45,985 bases of DNA from NCBI GenBank assembly GCA_014762645.1, contig JABURP010000106.1, positions 1 through 45,985 on the forward strand, read 5' to 3'. The position numbers were made by a program, and so were the translations under genes. The first letter of the stretch is position 1. Each line of letters begins with the position of its first letter. The DNA is from Crocinitomicaceae bacterium (GTDB lineage: Bacteria > Bacteroidota > Bacteroidia > Flavobacteriales_D > Crocinitomicaceae). Below the pieces are notes generated by a model. That model was not told where the DNA came from, did no database searches, and saw nothing but the letters and a program-made list of their open reading frames with translations. Shown here one piece after another: positions 16,801 through 25,487 of the stretch.

Positions 16801-17427
16801 TGGCCCTGTGTTGGAACTACCATTATTAAGGTTGTTCATATTAACTGGAAGTGTCGTTGACGGAATCAATGCAATGTTTTCAGCTCCACCAGAATACGGA
16901 CCTGCAAATCCAGGACCGCTAATAAAAAATGCAAAACCATCATTATAACTTGAGGTCGACCATTCATGATATTCTTCAGAGGCAAAAATATAGTTGAATA
17001 CAAGCGAATCGCCGTTTGGAACGAAATCAAACTCTAAAATAGCTTCATCCCACAAAGTATTACTATTTAACGCGTCAAGGTCTACATCATTAGGGTCCGG
17101 AGCAACACCATTGTTATTGGATGCACTTCCCGTGTTGTTTGGCCCAATAGCTAAAGTTGCATCACCAGTGGCCAGCATCAGTCCTTCCGGAATTGGAAAT
17201 GAAGTGGATGTAGCATCAAAATAGGCCACTTGAGTTTGAACACTCTGCGCTAATGGTACAGATGCATTGAATTGTATATTGGAAACAGTAACTCCTGTAC
17301 CAACCAATACATTTTGTACCAGTTGCTCTGGAGTTTGTGTTACATTATCAACAATAAGTTGGGCATTTGATTTAAAGCCAAACAGCACTAATAATAGGGT
17401 AAGAAATAGACTTTTTCCGTATATCAT
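13864..17427 (-). CDS. Giant T9SS type B adhesin-like protein: choice-of-anchor L, SprB repeats
   Basis: 1187 residues. Signal peptide 1-22 (ends NAQ). Residues about 23-275 match the choice-of-anchor L domain: GLMLATGDATLAIGPNN, FDFVPNGDSLVFNYIFASEE and a cysteine pair in GPCINCQYLI. A Calx-beta-like region with SGSATNGTDYT follows (about 285-395), then PKD/Ig-like units. About 645-990 hold roughly four SprB-type repeats, each with DxTCYGxxxGxxxVxxxGG and YxxTVTDxxGC elements. The last 90 residues are a type B sorting domain with FTPNNDGDNDEFTFV, NRWGTTVGE and DGVYFYVYEG. SprB in Flavobacterium johnsoniae is a mobile gliding adhesin; this protein is far shorter and shares only the repeat type. 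A role in attachment or motility is inferred. Confidence 0.87.
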   Translation of the reverse strand: MIYGKSLFLTLLLVLFGFKSNAQLIVDNVTQTPEQLVQNVLVGTGVTVSNIQFNASVPLAQSVQTQVAYFDATSTSFPIPEGLMLATGDATLAIGPNNTGSASNNNGVAPDPNDVDLDALNSNTLWDEAILEFDFVPNGDSLVFNYIFASEEYHEWSTSSYNDGFAFFISGPGFAGPYSGGAENIALIPSTTLPVNMNNLNNGSSNTGPCINCQYLIDNTGGTEIQYDAYTTVLQAAAQVQCGQTYHIKLAIGDASGGPTSPDHIYDSAVFLEASSFSSNAPDINIELVDVNGDPLIGNELIEGCTSAAINFIKPNGYTDSTVTVPVIVSGSATNGTDYTQINPSYTIPSGQDTLTVSIDALADAISEPTETLTIETYYISPCGDTVSVSANINIVDNPPAYNVFANDTTIDCPQPFIDVTAWTDGGIPNLTFDWGAYGTGATASLPGDVPGTQTYTVTVTDECGMVQDTTVNVTLNAAPQPTINFNQNTFLICPGDTAYIDATINNPYDPNLLTYSWQPNGATTEDIAVAPTSLTWYYLTIDDGCYQVTDSVKVDMGSVTLTNITVTNATDCPGQSGVPGSILVQPDDPTWTYTLIGGGNTFGPQNSGLFPGLDGGITYFLNVVSDDGCSVDTAVTVSLGQNAVTADFVLDSLTDITCYGDNNGGAYVNNINGGITPPFDVTWTHTTGLFASEVVAAGGDSDHNDLFGGDWVVTVTDQDGCAWSQLFTINEPPQLTLDWISNDPTCYQFSDGSVTVNTTGGNGGNTFTIWDANSNTLNSGNTTTANTLPEGWYYASIVDSLGCFVEDSIFLDDPGELDVDMTIIQPACYGDPTGYVSVDTVYNATGNYNQIAYFWNPEIPGIPNGIGSNVINHVGEGSYTLTINDENGCDNSFNFNIVYPDSMYFTELGTEEAYCRQFGYQSGNGVVYAAAGGGTPGYSYTWTNLQTGQNTNNTTWGGRNPGYYLISVVDANNCSLTDTIRLDSLNPVADFDVTSNELTMIDPLTYEGTAVVCATYTNQSMYFANPNNPNADTTFFWSLDYPAYGWQISHDVDETFDTCYTSAGEYDVCLVAINKNGCADTVCKKMIVYDPLQFTPINVFTPNNDGDNDEFTFVFVSQAVETFSCTIVNRWGTTVGEINDISQGWNGTDMNGSPCPDGVYFYVYEGVSTDGTELKGQGNIHLIRGK

Positions 17428-17528
17428 GATAATAAATTTCTTTTTTCTAACTCCTAGACACTATTTACAGGTCAAAGGTTGCACAAGATACAAAGAAAAA
17501 TTTTCAGTTTTTAAGGTTATAGCGACAA

Positions 17529-17559
17529 CAAAAAAAGCGACCCTCAATTAAGGATCGCC
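17529..17559 (-). terminator. Rho-independent terminator
   Basis: On the minus strand GCGATCCT, a 6-base loop, AGGGTCGC (one G-U pair) and then a run of about eight T. It lies just past the stop of the 1454-residue T9SS gene at 17585. Confidence 0.8.
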
Positions 17560-17584
17560 TTTATATCGTTTGAGTAAAGGAGTG

Positions 17585-20500
17585 TTACTCTCTTACTACT
17601 TTTATGAACTGAATTTCTGAATTAGTCTGAACCCTTACAATGTAAATTCCAGGAGCAAAGTTGGATAAGTCAAATTTACTCAGGTGTGACCCGTTGAAAT
17701 GAATCACTTCTTGACCGTTAGAGTTCATTACTGTTACGCTGTGTTCTCCTTCTGTTTCCAAGGTAAAGATGTCTTTACCGGGGTTTGGATATATTTTGAT
17801 GTTGGAGTTGCTTTCATTGCTTCCAACGGTTCCGGCAACTGTTGACTCATCATGAGTGATGATATCCGTTGGGCTTTTAACTTCCATTATTGGAACTTCC
17901 ATGGCAACAGGATTACCATTGGCGTCATACTTGAGGCCATAGAAAGTTGTTCCACTATTTGCATATAGATTGTAAAGTGTACCGGTAATATTAAAGGTCC
18001 AAAAAAAGGAGCCGGTGTTAAAAGTTCCAAGAGGTGTACTTCTGACCGATCTATTTCCAACCCACGAATTCGCAGGTGGAGTAGAAGATTGGTTCCAGTT
18101 AAGTCCACCAGTTCCGGCATCAAAAGAAGAGACTTCTAAAACACCGTTGTCATTAACATAAGAAACAAATGCAGCTCCATTGTAGATATCCATATCTACA
18201 GTCCAGAGGTGGTTATTGGAAGCAAATAAAGGCCCCAATACTGTGCCACTGGTAGAAACAATAGAATTATCTAGTGTAATTAACCCTGTGGATAAAGTTC
18301 CAGGAGTAAATGTTAGGATTGTCGTTGACCCGGTTATATCATTCACGGGATTGTCAGAAACAACTTGTAAGGCTAAGTTTAGATTTTCCAAGTCAATTGA
18401 CTGAATATCCCAACCAACAGTGCTCGCAAACACCCTTGGAGTTGGTGAACCTTGTTGTGTTAATGTCAAATAATCAAATTTACCAACTATCCATTCTGTT
18501 GATGTCGATTGGTAAGCCACATAGACGTTTTGTCCATCAACGGCTACCCTGGCTTTAGGGTCAACCACACTACTGGTAATAATATTTGACCATAGATAAT
18601 TACCGTTATAATCTACCTTCAGAATAAAGGCATCTGTTGATGTAACTGGTATATTTACACCGTCATAAGTGAAAGCTCCCGTAGCATGCCCGACAAGGAT
18701 GATGTGGTTATCAACTTCATTTAATTTAAAGTCTGTGATGTAAGGGGTGTTAGGGCCTGTAATGAACGCATTCCAATCCCAGATAACATTGCCATTTGTT
18801 TCATCAAATTGAGCAAAATAAGTGTCACCGGTTGTGATCCAATCTGCTTTTGCTGAGTAAAATACCTTGCCTGAATTCGAGACATCCATGTGACCATATC
18901 TGTAGCCCGTTTCAACCAACCAGTCGGTGCAATTATTCTCAAACTTGACTATAAATCCGGCGGGAGAAATTGTGTTTGTTAAAGTTTCACTGCCGAAAAT
19001 GATATTTCCCACATATTCACCACAATAAAACAAAGCGCCGTTGTTATCAGCATCTACATCTTGTCCAAATGTTCTTATACCTTGGGTCCCCATTGAGTAA
19101 TAGTCAGGGGTTAAAGGGTGATGTTCTGGTACACTTCCATCAATACAACAATTATCATAAGTAATGCTTACAGAATAAGATTGGTTGCATGTGGAGTTGT
19201 CGGAGGGATTGATCGCAGTTGTTGGTAATGGATTGTAGTTTAAAGAAAAAATGTATTGATCTATGATAGGCGAACTTATTATTCCTGGAGAATAGACCTG
19301 ATTTGTACTTAAGACCGAATTGTTCTCCGCCGAAACCCAGCTGAACGAATTGCCTTGTGTGGCACAAAATACTTCTCCAAGGTCCAAAATTTCGGGAATA
19401 CAAGCTTCAACTTCTGCCGGTAAGTTTGGAAATTCCTTCTCCATAAATTCAAGATTTTCAATACCAATTTTACCAAACCTACGTGTTGCTCCGGAAGTTT
19501 TGATCGGTATGAATACAAGCATGTCGTATTCATCATTCGCAGTAAAGCAAAGCGATATGTTCTCTTGTGTCCAAATATGGTCAGCCGTAATTAGTCCTTC
19601 GTAAATTAGCTGTTTATCATAAATGTTCAAGTTTGGAAACTCATTTGCTGATTGGTTGATTGAACCATCTAAAACCTGTGAAGACTTCATAAGATAAACG
19701 AAAAAGCTCATGTTCGGGTTCGGGCCATTCATTGGTCCGTATTCATGATAATCACGGTCAAAAGAAATTGAATATTCTTCATTTAAATCCGCATCTACCC
19801 AAAAGAATATGGAAGAATAACAATCACTATAAGAATTTCCAAAATGATCATTGCCAGCAGTGGCGGCAGCAACAGTGAAGTAAGTGTTGCTGCCTCCTCC
19901 AAAGCCAGATGGTTCAGTGAATTGATTTCCTCTTAACAGGGTATGTGGATAAATTTCAGATGAAAAACAAACCTGATTACAGTTGCTGGCGTCATGACAG
20001 GTAAGTGCGTCAAGGTCTGCTTCACCACAGGCTGGTACGGAGACTTGAATATATGTGGGTAAGCCCACTCTTTCTGGGTTCGCAGGCACATAAGCAATAG
20101 TGTACACCCCAGGTTGAGTAGGAGTGAACTCAATTTCTGTTCCTGTATTGACAATTGTTGCGTTGGCAGCACCAGTTTTTAATACGGCCTCATCAATAAA
20201 TGTCGCATTGATATCATTGTCCAGTGGATGAATAATTAACGGCCATGAACCACAAATTTCCTGAACAATTGGTGTATACGGATCACTGTCGCAGCTAAAC
20301 CCAAAATTATTTGGTCCGTGCATAACTTCTAAGCCATCATGGTTACCAACTATGTAAAGCGTGTTGTTGAGCGTATAGTTAGTACCATTAAAGGGGTTTG
20401 AAAAGTTATACCCTAAATCTTGCAGGGCATTTATTTCCCTTTGGTGATAAAATCGTTTGCTATCATCATTAGGATTCAAGCCTGGATTCATCACGTTACC

Positions 20501-21949
20501 CCCTTGAGGAGAACCATTACAATCATCCACAAAATGACCAATAGAAGAACCTGATGAAAAAGTAGTTGGCGCGTATACTTTATCATTTGTATAATTTCCT
20601 ACAAAGTGTACAAAATCACATGTAGCTGTTACCAAAGCATTGTAGTTTGTAGGTTGTGTACAATTCAATAAGTCTGGATGCTCAATGTTAACTCCGTTTG
20701 ACTTAACCATATTGTGATATTTAAAATCGTTAAGATTTATCCCGAGAATATGAGTGATTTCATGTAGAATGACACTGTATAAATCGAAGTCACCTCCTGT
20801 CGTTGGACTTGGGTAACTGGAGTTAAAGTTGCTTATTGTGGGGTTGAAGTAAACCGTTCCACCCGCAATTACTCCTGATCCTCCGTGTGGACCACTTATT
20901 GTCGCTAGTTGTATAGAGGGAACTTCAACACAGCCCTGAGAAAGGTAATTGACATCAACGGGTAGTACTGCCTGTCCTGCAACTGCAAGAGCCGTTGTAT
21001 ACCATCCCCAATCAACCCAAACTTGTTTATAGGGTCTCAACGCTATGAGAATTCTTTGATTTGGATTCCCGCAGTTGTCATTGACAAAGTTAAAGTCTAA
21101 AAATGCGTCTAGATCCTCCAGTACCGCAATGGCGGTGTTAAACATGTTGACAGCGTCTGGTTCCCAGACAGCCGAGGCATAATCTGATGACGAAGTATTA
21201 TCTAAATAAGTTAAATAGAAGTTGTTTCCTACTGTTTGCCCAGGAATTATCGTTTTTGCTTGATTTGGAATATCTAACGTGGGGTCGTAATCATCCTTTA
21301 TGACGAAACAAAATGGGCGCTCACCTTTAATTCTGTATTCACATGCTCTTGATGTTTCCATAACTTCTTCACCAATAGTGTAAGAGACATACATGCTAAT
21401 TACATCACCAGGGCTAAAGTTTATCCCTAATGAATTTAAGGTGAAGTAATTGTCTGGTATACAGCCAGTGTTTGCGGATTGGCCTGTTGTAACGTTGGTA
21501 ACGTAAAAAGTATAACAAGTTGCTGTATAAAATTGAGTACAGTAAATTAAATCATCTGGTCCAATCTCTGATCCGCAAGGGTAATTTTCGATAATAAGTT
21601 GAGAAGGAGGGTCCATAAGCTCAAATCCACATGTTTCAGACCACTCTGTGTAGTAAGGTTCCTCACCAGGGTCAACCAATGCTCTAACCGTCACTTCATA
21701 AGGTGAGTTGTAAGTAATGATGCTTGAGAATGCCGACAAACTTATATTATTACTTGTACTTGTTTGTACTAATCCGTTACTGGTATTCATATTTACCAAT
21801 TTGAAATCGTACTGAGTTGCATTTGAAATAATGCTGGATTCAATATACCCGTCGGTTGGGATACCTGGGCAGTTAGATATAAAAGGGGCTTGACTGTGCG
21901 CGAGGTTGCAAATAGCAACAATACACACTAATAGAATTGAGTGTTTCAT
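17585..21949 (-). CDS. Giant T9SS type A protein with leishmanolysin-like zinc site and propeller-like repeats
   Basis: 1454 residues. Signal peptide 1-20 (ends AHSQ). A fibronectin-like stretch leads into a metzincin-like domain (about 215-535): HEITHILG at His396-Glu397-His400, a plausible third zinc ligand His472 in IGHFVDD, a Met-turn candidate at Met487 (NVMNPGL), and then INALQDLGY. This order (HExxH, distant H, Met-turn, DLGY) resembles leishmanolysin-type M8 peptidases. Residues about 650-830 look like a jelly-roll with many cysteines. About 960-1370 hold loosely repeated strands (GDTYFAQFDETNGNVIWDW and similar) like SBBP or beta-propeller repeats. The C-terminus is a type A sorting domain: IYPNPGKDIFTLETEGEHS, NFAPGIYIVRVQT. 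Secreted protease activity is inferred, not shown. Confidence 0.85.
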   Translation of the reverse strand: MKHSILLVCIVAICNLAHSQAPFISNCPGIPTDGYIESSIISNATQYDFKLVNMNTSNGLVQTSTSNNISLSAFSSIITYNSPYEVTVRALVDPGEEPYYTEWSETCGFELMDPPSQLIIENYPCGSEIGPDDLIYCTQFYTATCYTFYVTNVTTGQSANTGCIPDNYFTLNSLGINFSPGDVISMYVSYTIGEEVMETSRACEYRIKGERPFCFVIKDDYDPTLDIPNQAKTIIPGQTVGNNFYLTYLDNTSSSDYASAVWEPDAVNMFNTAIAVLEDLDAFLDFNFVNDNCGNPNQRILIALRPYKQVWVDWGWYTTALAVAGQAVLPVDVNYLSQGCVEVPSIQLATISGPHGGSGVIAGGTVYFNPTISNFNSSYPSPTTGGDFDLYSVILHEITHILGINLNDFKYHNMVKSNGVNIEHPDLLNCTQPTNYNALVTATCDFVHFVGNYTNDKVYAPTTFSSGSSIGHFVDDCNGSPQGGNVMNPGLNPNDDSKRFYHQREINALQDLGYNFSNPFNGTNYTLNNTLYIVGNHDGLEVMHGPNNFGFSCDSDPYTPIVQEICGSWPLIIHPLDNDINATFIDEAVLKTGAANATIVNTGTEIEFTPTQPGVYTIAYVPANPERVGLPTYIQVSVPACGEADLDALTCHDASNCNQVCFSSEIYPHTLLRGNQFTEPSGFGGGSNTYFTVAAATAGNDHFGNSYSDCYSSIFFWVDADLNEEYSISFDRDYHEYGPMNGPNPNMSFFVYLMKSSQVLDGSINQSANEFPNLNIYDKQLIYEGLITADHIWTQENISLCFTANDEYDMLVFIPIKTSGATRRFGKIGIENLEFMEKEFPNLPAEVEACIPEILDLGEVFCATQGNSFSWVSAENNSVLSTNQVYSPGIISSPIIDQYIFSLNYNPLPTTAINPSDNSTCNQSYSVSITYDNCCIDGSVPEHHPLTPDYYSMGTQGIRTFGQDVDADNNGALFYCGEYVGNIIFGSETLTNTISPAGFIVKFENNCTDWLVETGYRYGHMDVSNSGKVFYSAKADWITTGDTYFAQFDETNGNVIWDWNAFITGPNTPYITDFKLNEVDNHIILVGHATGAFTYDGVNIPVTSTDAFILKVDYNGNYLWSNIITSSVVDPKARVAVDGQNVYVAYQSTSTEWIVGKFDYLTLTQQGSPTPRVFASTVGWDIQSIDLENLNLALQVVSDNPVNDITGSTTILTFTPGTLSTGLITLDNSIVSTSGTVLGPLFASNNHLWTVDMDIYNGAAFVSYVNDNGVLEVSSFDAGTGGLNWNQSSTPPANSWVGNRSVRSTPLGTFNTGSFFWTFNITGTLYNLYANSGTTFYGLKYDANGNPVAMEVPIMEVKSPTDIITHDESTVAGTVGSNESNSNIKIYPNPGKDIFTLETEGEHSVTVMNSNGQEVIHFNGSHLSKFDLSNFAPGIYIVRVQTNSEIQFIKVVRE

Positions 21950-22119
21950 AAGTTTTGAGTTTTGAATTAAAATGGTTTTAAAAGTAGATTAATGAATTTT
22001 CGAAGTCAACCTTTTGGATTTATTTTTAGAAAAAAACCGTATTTCTACGGTATCGATTTTTTATGCATGGCATATTAAATTCAAACTATTGTTAATTTAG
22101 CAAACCGCAAAAAAGCAAG

Positions 22120-23502
22120 ATGATCAATCAATATATTTCAGATAACAAAAACCGTTTTTTAGAGGAGCTCCTTGAACTGCTTAAATTACCATCTATCAGT
22201 GCAGATTCCCGGTATGTAGATGATTTACGTAAAACAGCCGAATTAGTCGCTGAGAAATTGCGTGAAGCGGGAGCGGATAATGTTGAAATTCTGCCAACTG
22301 GTGGGCATCCTGCGGTTTACGGGGAAAAGTTAATTGATGATAAACTACCAACTGTACTTGTTTATGGTCACTATGATGTTCAACCGCCAGACCCTCTGGA
22401 TTTATGGGATTCTCCACCTTTTGAGCCCGTGATTAAAAAAACGGAGTTACACCCCGAAGGTGCAATTTTTGCAAGAGGAGCCTGTGACGATAAAGGTCAA
22501 ATGTACATGCACGTAAAGGCTTTTGAAGCCATGATAAAGACAGGTAATCTACCATGTAATATCAAATTTATTATTGAGGGAGAAGAAGAAGTTGGATCAG
22601 AAAACCTGGAAGGATTTGTTACTGATCATAAAGATAAATTGGCTGCTGATGTTGTACTGGTTTCAGATACGGGATTATTGGACAAAGATGTTCCTTCAAT
22701 TACAACTGGATTAAGAGGTTTAAGTTATCTGGAAGTTGAACTGACCGGGCCAAATCGAGATTTGCATTCGGGTTTATATGGCGGAGCTGTTGGTAACCCC
22801 ATCAATATCCTTTCAAAAATGATTGGAAGTTTAATAGATGATAAAGGCAAGATTACCATACCAGGGTTTTATAATGATGTAGAGGCGATTACAGATGAAG
22901 AGCGTCAACTTATCCAATCGGCACCTTTTTCAGAAGAAGAATACTGTAAGAAACTAGGCATAAAATCGACAGAAGGTGAAGAGGGTTATGTGACCCTTGA
23001 ACGATCTTCAATTCGACCTTCGTTGGACGTGAATGGTATTTGGGGCGGATATACAGGTGAAGGAGCTAAAACAGTGATTCCCTCAAAAGCTTTTGCAAAA
23101 ATCTCAATGAGATTGGTTCCCAACCAGGATTATGAGAAGATCATGAAGTTGTTTGAAGACCATTTTAAGGCAATTGCCCCGGAAAGCGTTCAGGTGAAAG
23201 TAGTTCCACATCACGGTGGAGAACCAGCTGTAACACCCATTGACTCTCCGGAGTACAAAGCTGCGAGTATGGCCATGGAAGAGACTTTTGGAAAGAAACC
23301 TATCCCCTTGAGAAGTGGCGGATCCATTCCAATTGTTGCCATGTTTGAAAGAGTATTAGGATTGAAAACAATTTTGTTTGGTTTTGGACTTGATACAGAT
23401 GCAATACACTCACCGAACGAACATTATGGTTTATTTAATTTTTATAAAGGAATTGAGACAATTCCAATATTTTTCAGAAATTACGCTGAGCTCAAAAAAT
23501 AA
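22120..23502 (+). CDS. M20-family dipeptidase/carboxypeptidase
   Basis: 460 residues, normal for M20 metallodipeptidases of the CNDP/PepV group. The di-zinc site is intact: VYGHYDVQPP gives His84 and Asp86, RGACDDKGQ gives the bridging aspartate near 123-124, and IIEGEEEVGS supplies the catalytic base and glutamate ligand near 155-157; a C-terminal DAIHSPNEH provides the last histidine. The central insert (about 200-380) is the dimerisation lid, including the LHSGLYGG block. It likely hydrolyses dipeptides in the cytoplasm, as no signal peptide is present. It is the first of a plus-strand run of closely spaced genes, with the next starting 6 bases after its stop. Confidence 0.93.
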   Translation: MINQYISDNKNRFLEELLELLKLPSISADSRYVDDLRKTAELVAEKLREAGADNVEILPTGGHPAVYGEKLIDDKLPTVLVYGHYDVQPPDPLDLWDSPPFEPVIKKTELHPEGAIFARGACDDKGQMYMHVKAFEAMIKTGNLPCNIKFIIEGEEEVGSENLEGFVTDHKDKLAADVVLVSDTGLLDKDVPSITTGLRGLSYLEVELTGPNRDLHSGLYGGAVGNPINILSKMIGSLIDDKGKITIPGFYNDVEAITDEERQLIQSAPFSEEEYCKKLGIKSTEGEEGYVTLERSSIRPSLDVNGIWGGYTGEGAKTVIPSKAFAKISMRLVPNQDYEKIMKLFEDHFKAIAPESVQVKVVPHHGGEPAVTPIDSPEYKAASMAMEETFGKKPIPLRSGGSIPIVAMFERVLGLKTILFGFGLDTDAIHSPNEHYGLFNFYKGIETIPIFFRNYAELKK

Positions 23503-23508
23503 GTTAAA

Positions 23509-23997
23509 ATGAAACATTTAATCCTTAGTCTGTTAACGGTTTTTGTGGTTAACGCTTATGCTAACGAAAAGCCGGATTATATTGAATTTTCAGAACCTGA
23601 AGTAACTGGTATGGATAATTTTTCTGTGGAGAGAAAGAATGGAAAAATGCATATCGGATTTGATTTCATCATTAAAAACCCAAATAAAATGGGTGTCGTC
23701 ATTAAACCCTCTTCTCTTCATTTAAATGTTGCTGGTCAGGACATGGGTTGGGTACGTGTTGAAGAAAAGATTAAGATCAAACGAAAGTCAGAAGATAGCT
23801 ATCCATTTATGTTGGTAGGCAACTCAGAAGATTTTGTAAAAAGTGCCTTCTCGGGAATTTGGGACCTTATTACCGGTTCTGGGATTGACTTTAACATTAA
23901 AGGAACCGTTAAGGCAGGTGTCTTTTTCTTTAAAAAGAAATGGAAAATTGACTTCACGTATAAAATGAGCAATGACGAATTTATGTCTATGTTTTAG
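23509..23997 (+). CDS. LEA14-like (WHy domain) exported protein
   Basis: 162 residues. A signal peptide (about 1-18, ending NAYA) precedes a beta-sandwich with IGFDFIIKNPNKMGVVIKP, the pattern of LEA type 2/WHy domains (alternating strands with a conserved N-P-N turn). It continues with SSLHLNVAGQDMGWV and later IDFNIKGTVKAGVFFFKKKW. Such proteins occur in the periplasm or on membranes of many Bacteroidota; their function is unknown, and desiccation-type stress roles are by analogy to plant LEA14. It lies 6 bases after the dipeptidase and 21 bases before ddl. Confidence 0.8.
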   Translation: MKHLILSLLTVFVVNAYANEKPDYIEFSEPEVTGMDNFSVERKNGKMHIGFDFIIKNPNKMGVVIKPSSLHLNVAGQDMGWVRVEEKIKIKRKSEDSYPFMLVGNSEDFVKSAFSGIWDLITGSGIDFNIKGTVKAGVFFFKKKWKIDFTYKMSNDEFMSMF

Positions 23998-24018
23998 GAT
24001 TAATATTAACTTTAATTC

Positions 24019-24990
24019 ATGAAACGTAAAGTTGCGGTTATTTATGGAGGTTATTCCTCTGAAGCCAACGTCTCCCAAAAGAGTGCCGGAACAATTTTCG
24101 AACGTTTAGATCGCAATCTTTTTGTGCCTTACATGGTAGAAATAACCAGAACAAGTTGGCATGTTCATCACAATGGTGGAGTTTTCCCGATTGATAAAAA
24201 CAAATTTACCTTTTTAACTGATGAAGAAGAGGTGGCTTTTGATGTCGCGTATATTATCATCCACGGTACGCCAGGAGAAGACGGCAAGCTGCAGGCGTAT
24301 TTTGATATGATCGGATTGCCGTACGCTAATTCAAATCAATTTGCCGCAGCTTTAACCTTTAATAAATGGGCGTGTAATAGTTTCTTAAGGGCTTTTGGAA
24401 TAAATACTGCCAAAGCAATCCTCATCCGTAAAGGAGATACCCCAAACCCTATTGAAATTGCAGATGAGCTAGGGTTTCCTTGCTTTGTTAAACCGAATGA
24501 CGGTGGCTCAAGTTATGGTGTTACTAAAGTAAAAACTCTAATGGAAATGCCAGACGCCATAGCCAAAGCCTTTAGCGAGGGAGACGAAGTGGTGGTAGAA
24601 GCATTTATATCTGGCCGGGAAGTTACCTGTGGTTTATATTTTGATGGTGAAACGTTGGTTCCACTGCCTGTCACTGAACTGATTCCGGAAGGGGAGTACT
24701 TTGACTATGATGCCAAATACGAAGGGAAATCACAAGAAATTACTCCTGCAGAAATTCCGGATGAATGGACAAAAATGGTGCAGGATACATCTAAGTTGAT
24801 CTACCGAAGAATAGGCCTGACAGGTATTGCAAGAATTGACTATATCATTACTGGAGAAGGAAAACTATACTTACTGGAGGCCAATACCAACCCAGGGTTT
24901 TCTTCCGCATCTATTGTTCCTCAACAAATTGAAGCTGACGGTAAAGAAATGATGGCAGTGCTTACCCAGGTGATCGAATCGGTGCTTTAG
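24019..24990 (+). CDS. ddl: D-alanine--D-alanine ligase
   Basis: 323 residues, a normal Ddl length. It joins two D-alanines with ATP to make the dipeptide for peptidoglycan precursors. The N-terminal block VAVIYGGYSSEANVSQKSA is the Ddl signature, followed by the ATP-grasp region: FPCFVKPNDGGSSYGVTKV (ATP lysine and glycine loop), VVVEAFISGREVTCGLYF, and the metal-ligand block YLLEANTNPGFSSASIVP. Usual Ddl proteins have LPG in the last block where this has NPG, a common Bacteroidota variant. It sits in the operon-like run between the LEA14-like gene and the small sorting-domain protein; no mur genes are adjacent. Confidence 0.95.
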   Translation: MKRKVAVIYGGYSSEANVSQKSAGTIFERLDRNLFVPYMVEITRTSWHVHHNGGVFPIDKNKFTFLTDEEEVAFDVAYIIIHGTPGEDGKLQAYFDMIGLPYANSNQFAAALTFNKWACNSFLRAFGINTAKAILIRKGDTPNPIEIADELGFPCFVKPNDGGSSYGVTKVKTLMEMPDAIAKAFSEGDEVVVEAFISGREVTCGLYFDGETLVPLPVTELIPEGEYFDYDAKYEGKSQEITPAEIPDEWTKMVQDTSKLIYRRIGLTGIARIDYIITGEGKLYLLEANTNPGFSSASIVPQQIEADGKEMMAVLTQVIESVL

Positions 24991-25023
24991 CAACTGGCTA
25001 TAGGAAAACAGCGTCTGCAGGAT

Positions 25024-25410
25024 ATGAAAAACATTCTCTTTTGTTTAGTGCTGAGTTTCTTTCCCATCCACTTGTTTGCACAGGAAACGCAAAGCGATAC
25101 ATGCACCTTTTATAGCCCAAATACGATTACCCCTGATTGCGATCAATTCCCCTGTGAGGGTTTTCAAATAGTCTCTAATTGCCCCATGGATAATTTCCAT
25201 CTGACCATATTTAACCGGTGGGGAGAAAAGGTTTTAGAGACCAAAGATCAAAATGAAGTTTGGTACCCCTGGAAAGATCAAAAGACGGATTTACCAGAGG
25301 GTGTTTATTTCTGGATTTTATCTTTCGTGAAACAAACGGATGAAGATATGGATGGCATCCTGGAGGAACAGGAAATTAATCGTAACGGGTATCTCACCTT
25401 TATTAAATAA
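25024..25410 (+). CDS. Minimal secreted protein resembling a lone T9SS type B sorting domain
   Basis: 128 residues: a signal peptide (1-20, ending LFAQ) and then almost nothing but a gliding-associated (CHU_C) C-terminal domain. Seen elements are SPNTITPDCDQFPCEG where the family normally has PNxFTPNGDGxND, the hallmark LTIFNRWGEKVLET near 60-73, LPEGVYFWILSF and the ending GYLTFIK. There is no cargo domain in front. Residues 106-117 (DEDMDGILEEQE) fit an EF-hand-type calcium loop with D1, D3, D5, G6, L8 and E12. Cysteines at 27, 39, 44 and 53 suggest disulfides. It lies 33 bases after ddl. Function is unknown; export by T9SS is inferred. Confidence 0.75.
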   Translation: MKNILFCLVLSFFPIHLFAQETQSDTCTFYSPNTITPDCDQFPCEGFQIVSNCPMDNFHLTIFNRWGEKVLETKDQNEVWYPWKDQKTDLPEGVYFWILSFVKQTDEDMDGILEEQEINRNGYLTFIK

Positions 25411-25487
25411 CCTCACCCCTCCTTTGTGATATTTTGGTTAATTTTAACCCTCCCAAATTATTGGGTAAACCAATCAAAATTCAAGGA

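Noticed and set aside
25434-25487. TTG-started extension of paaZ.
   Set aside because: The extra 18 residues are unlike PaaZ and the ATG at 25488 gives the family length and catalytic residue numbering.
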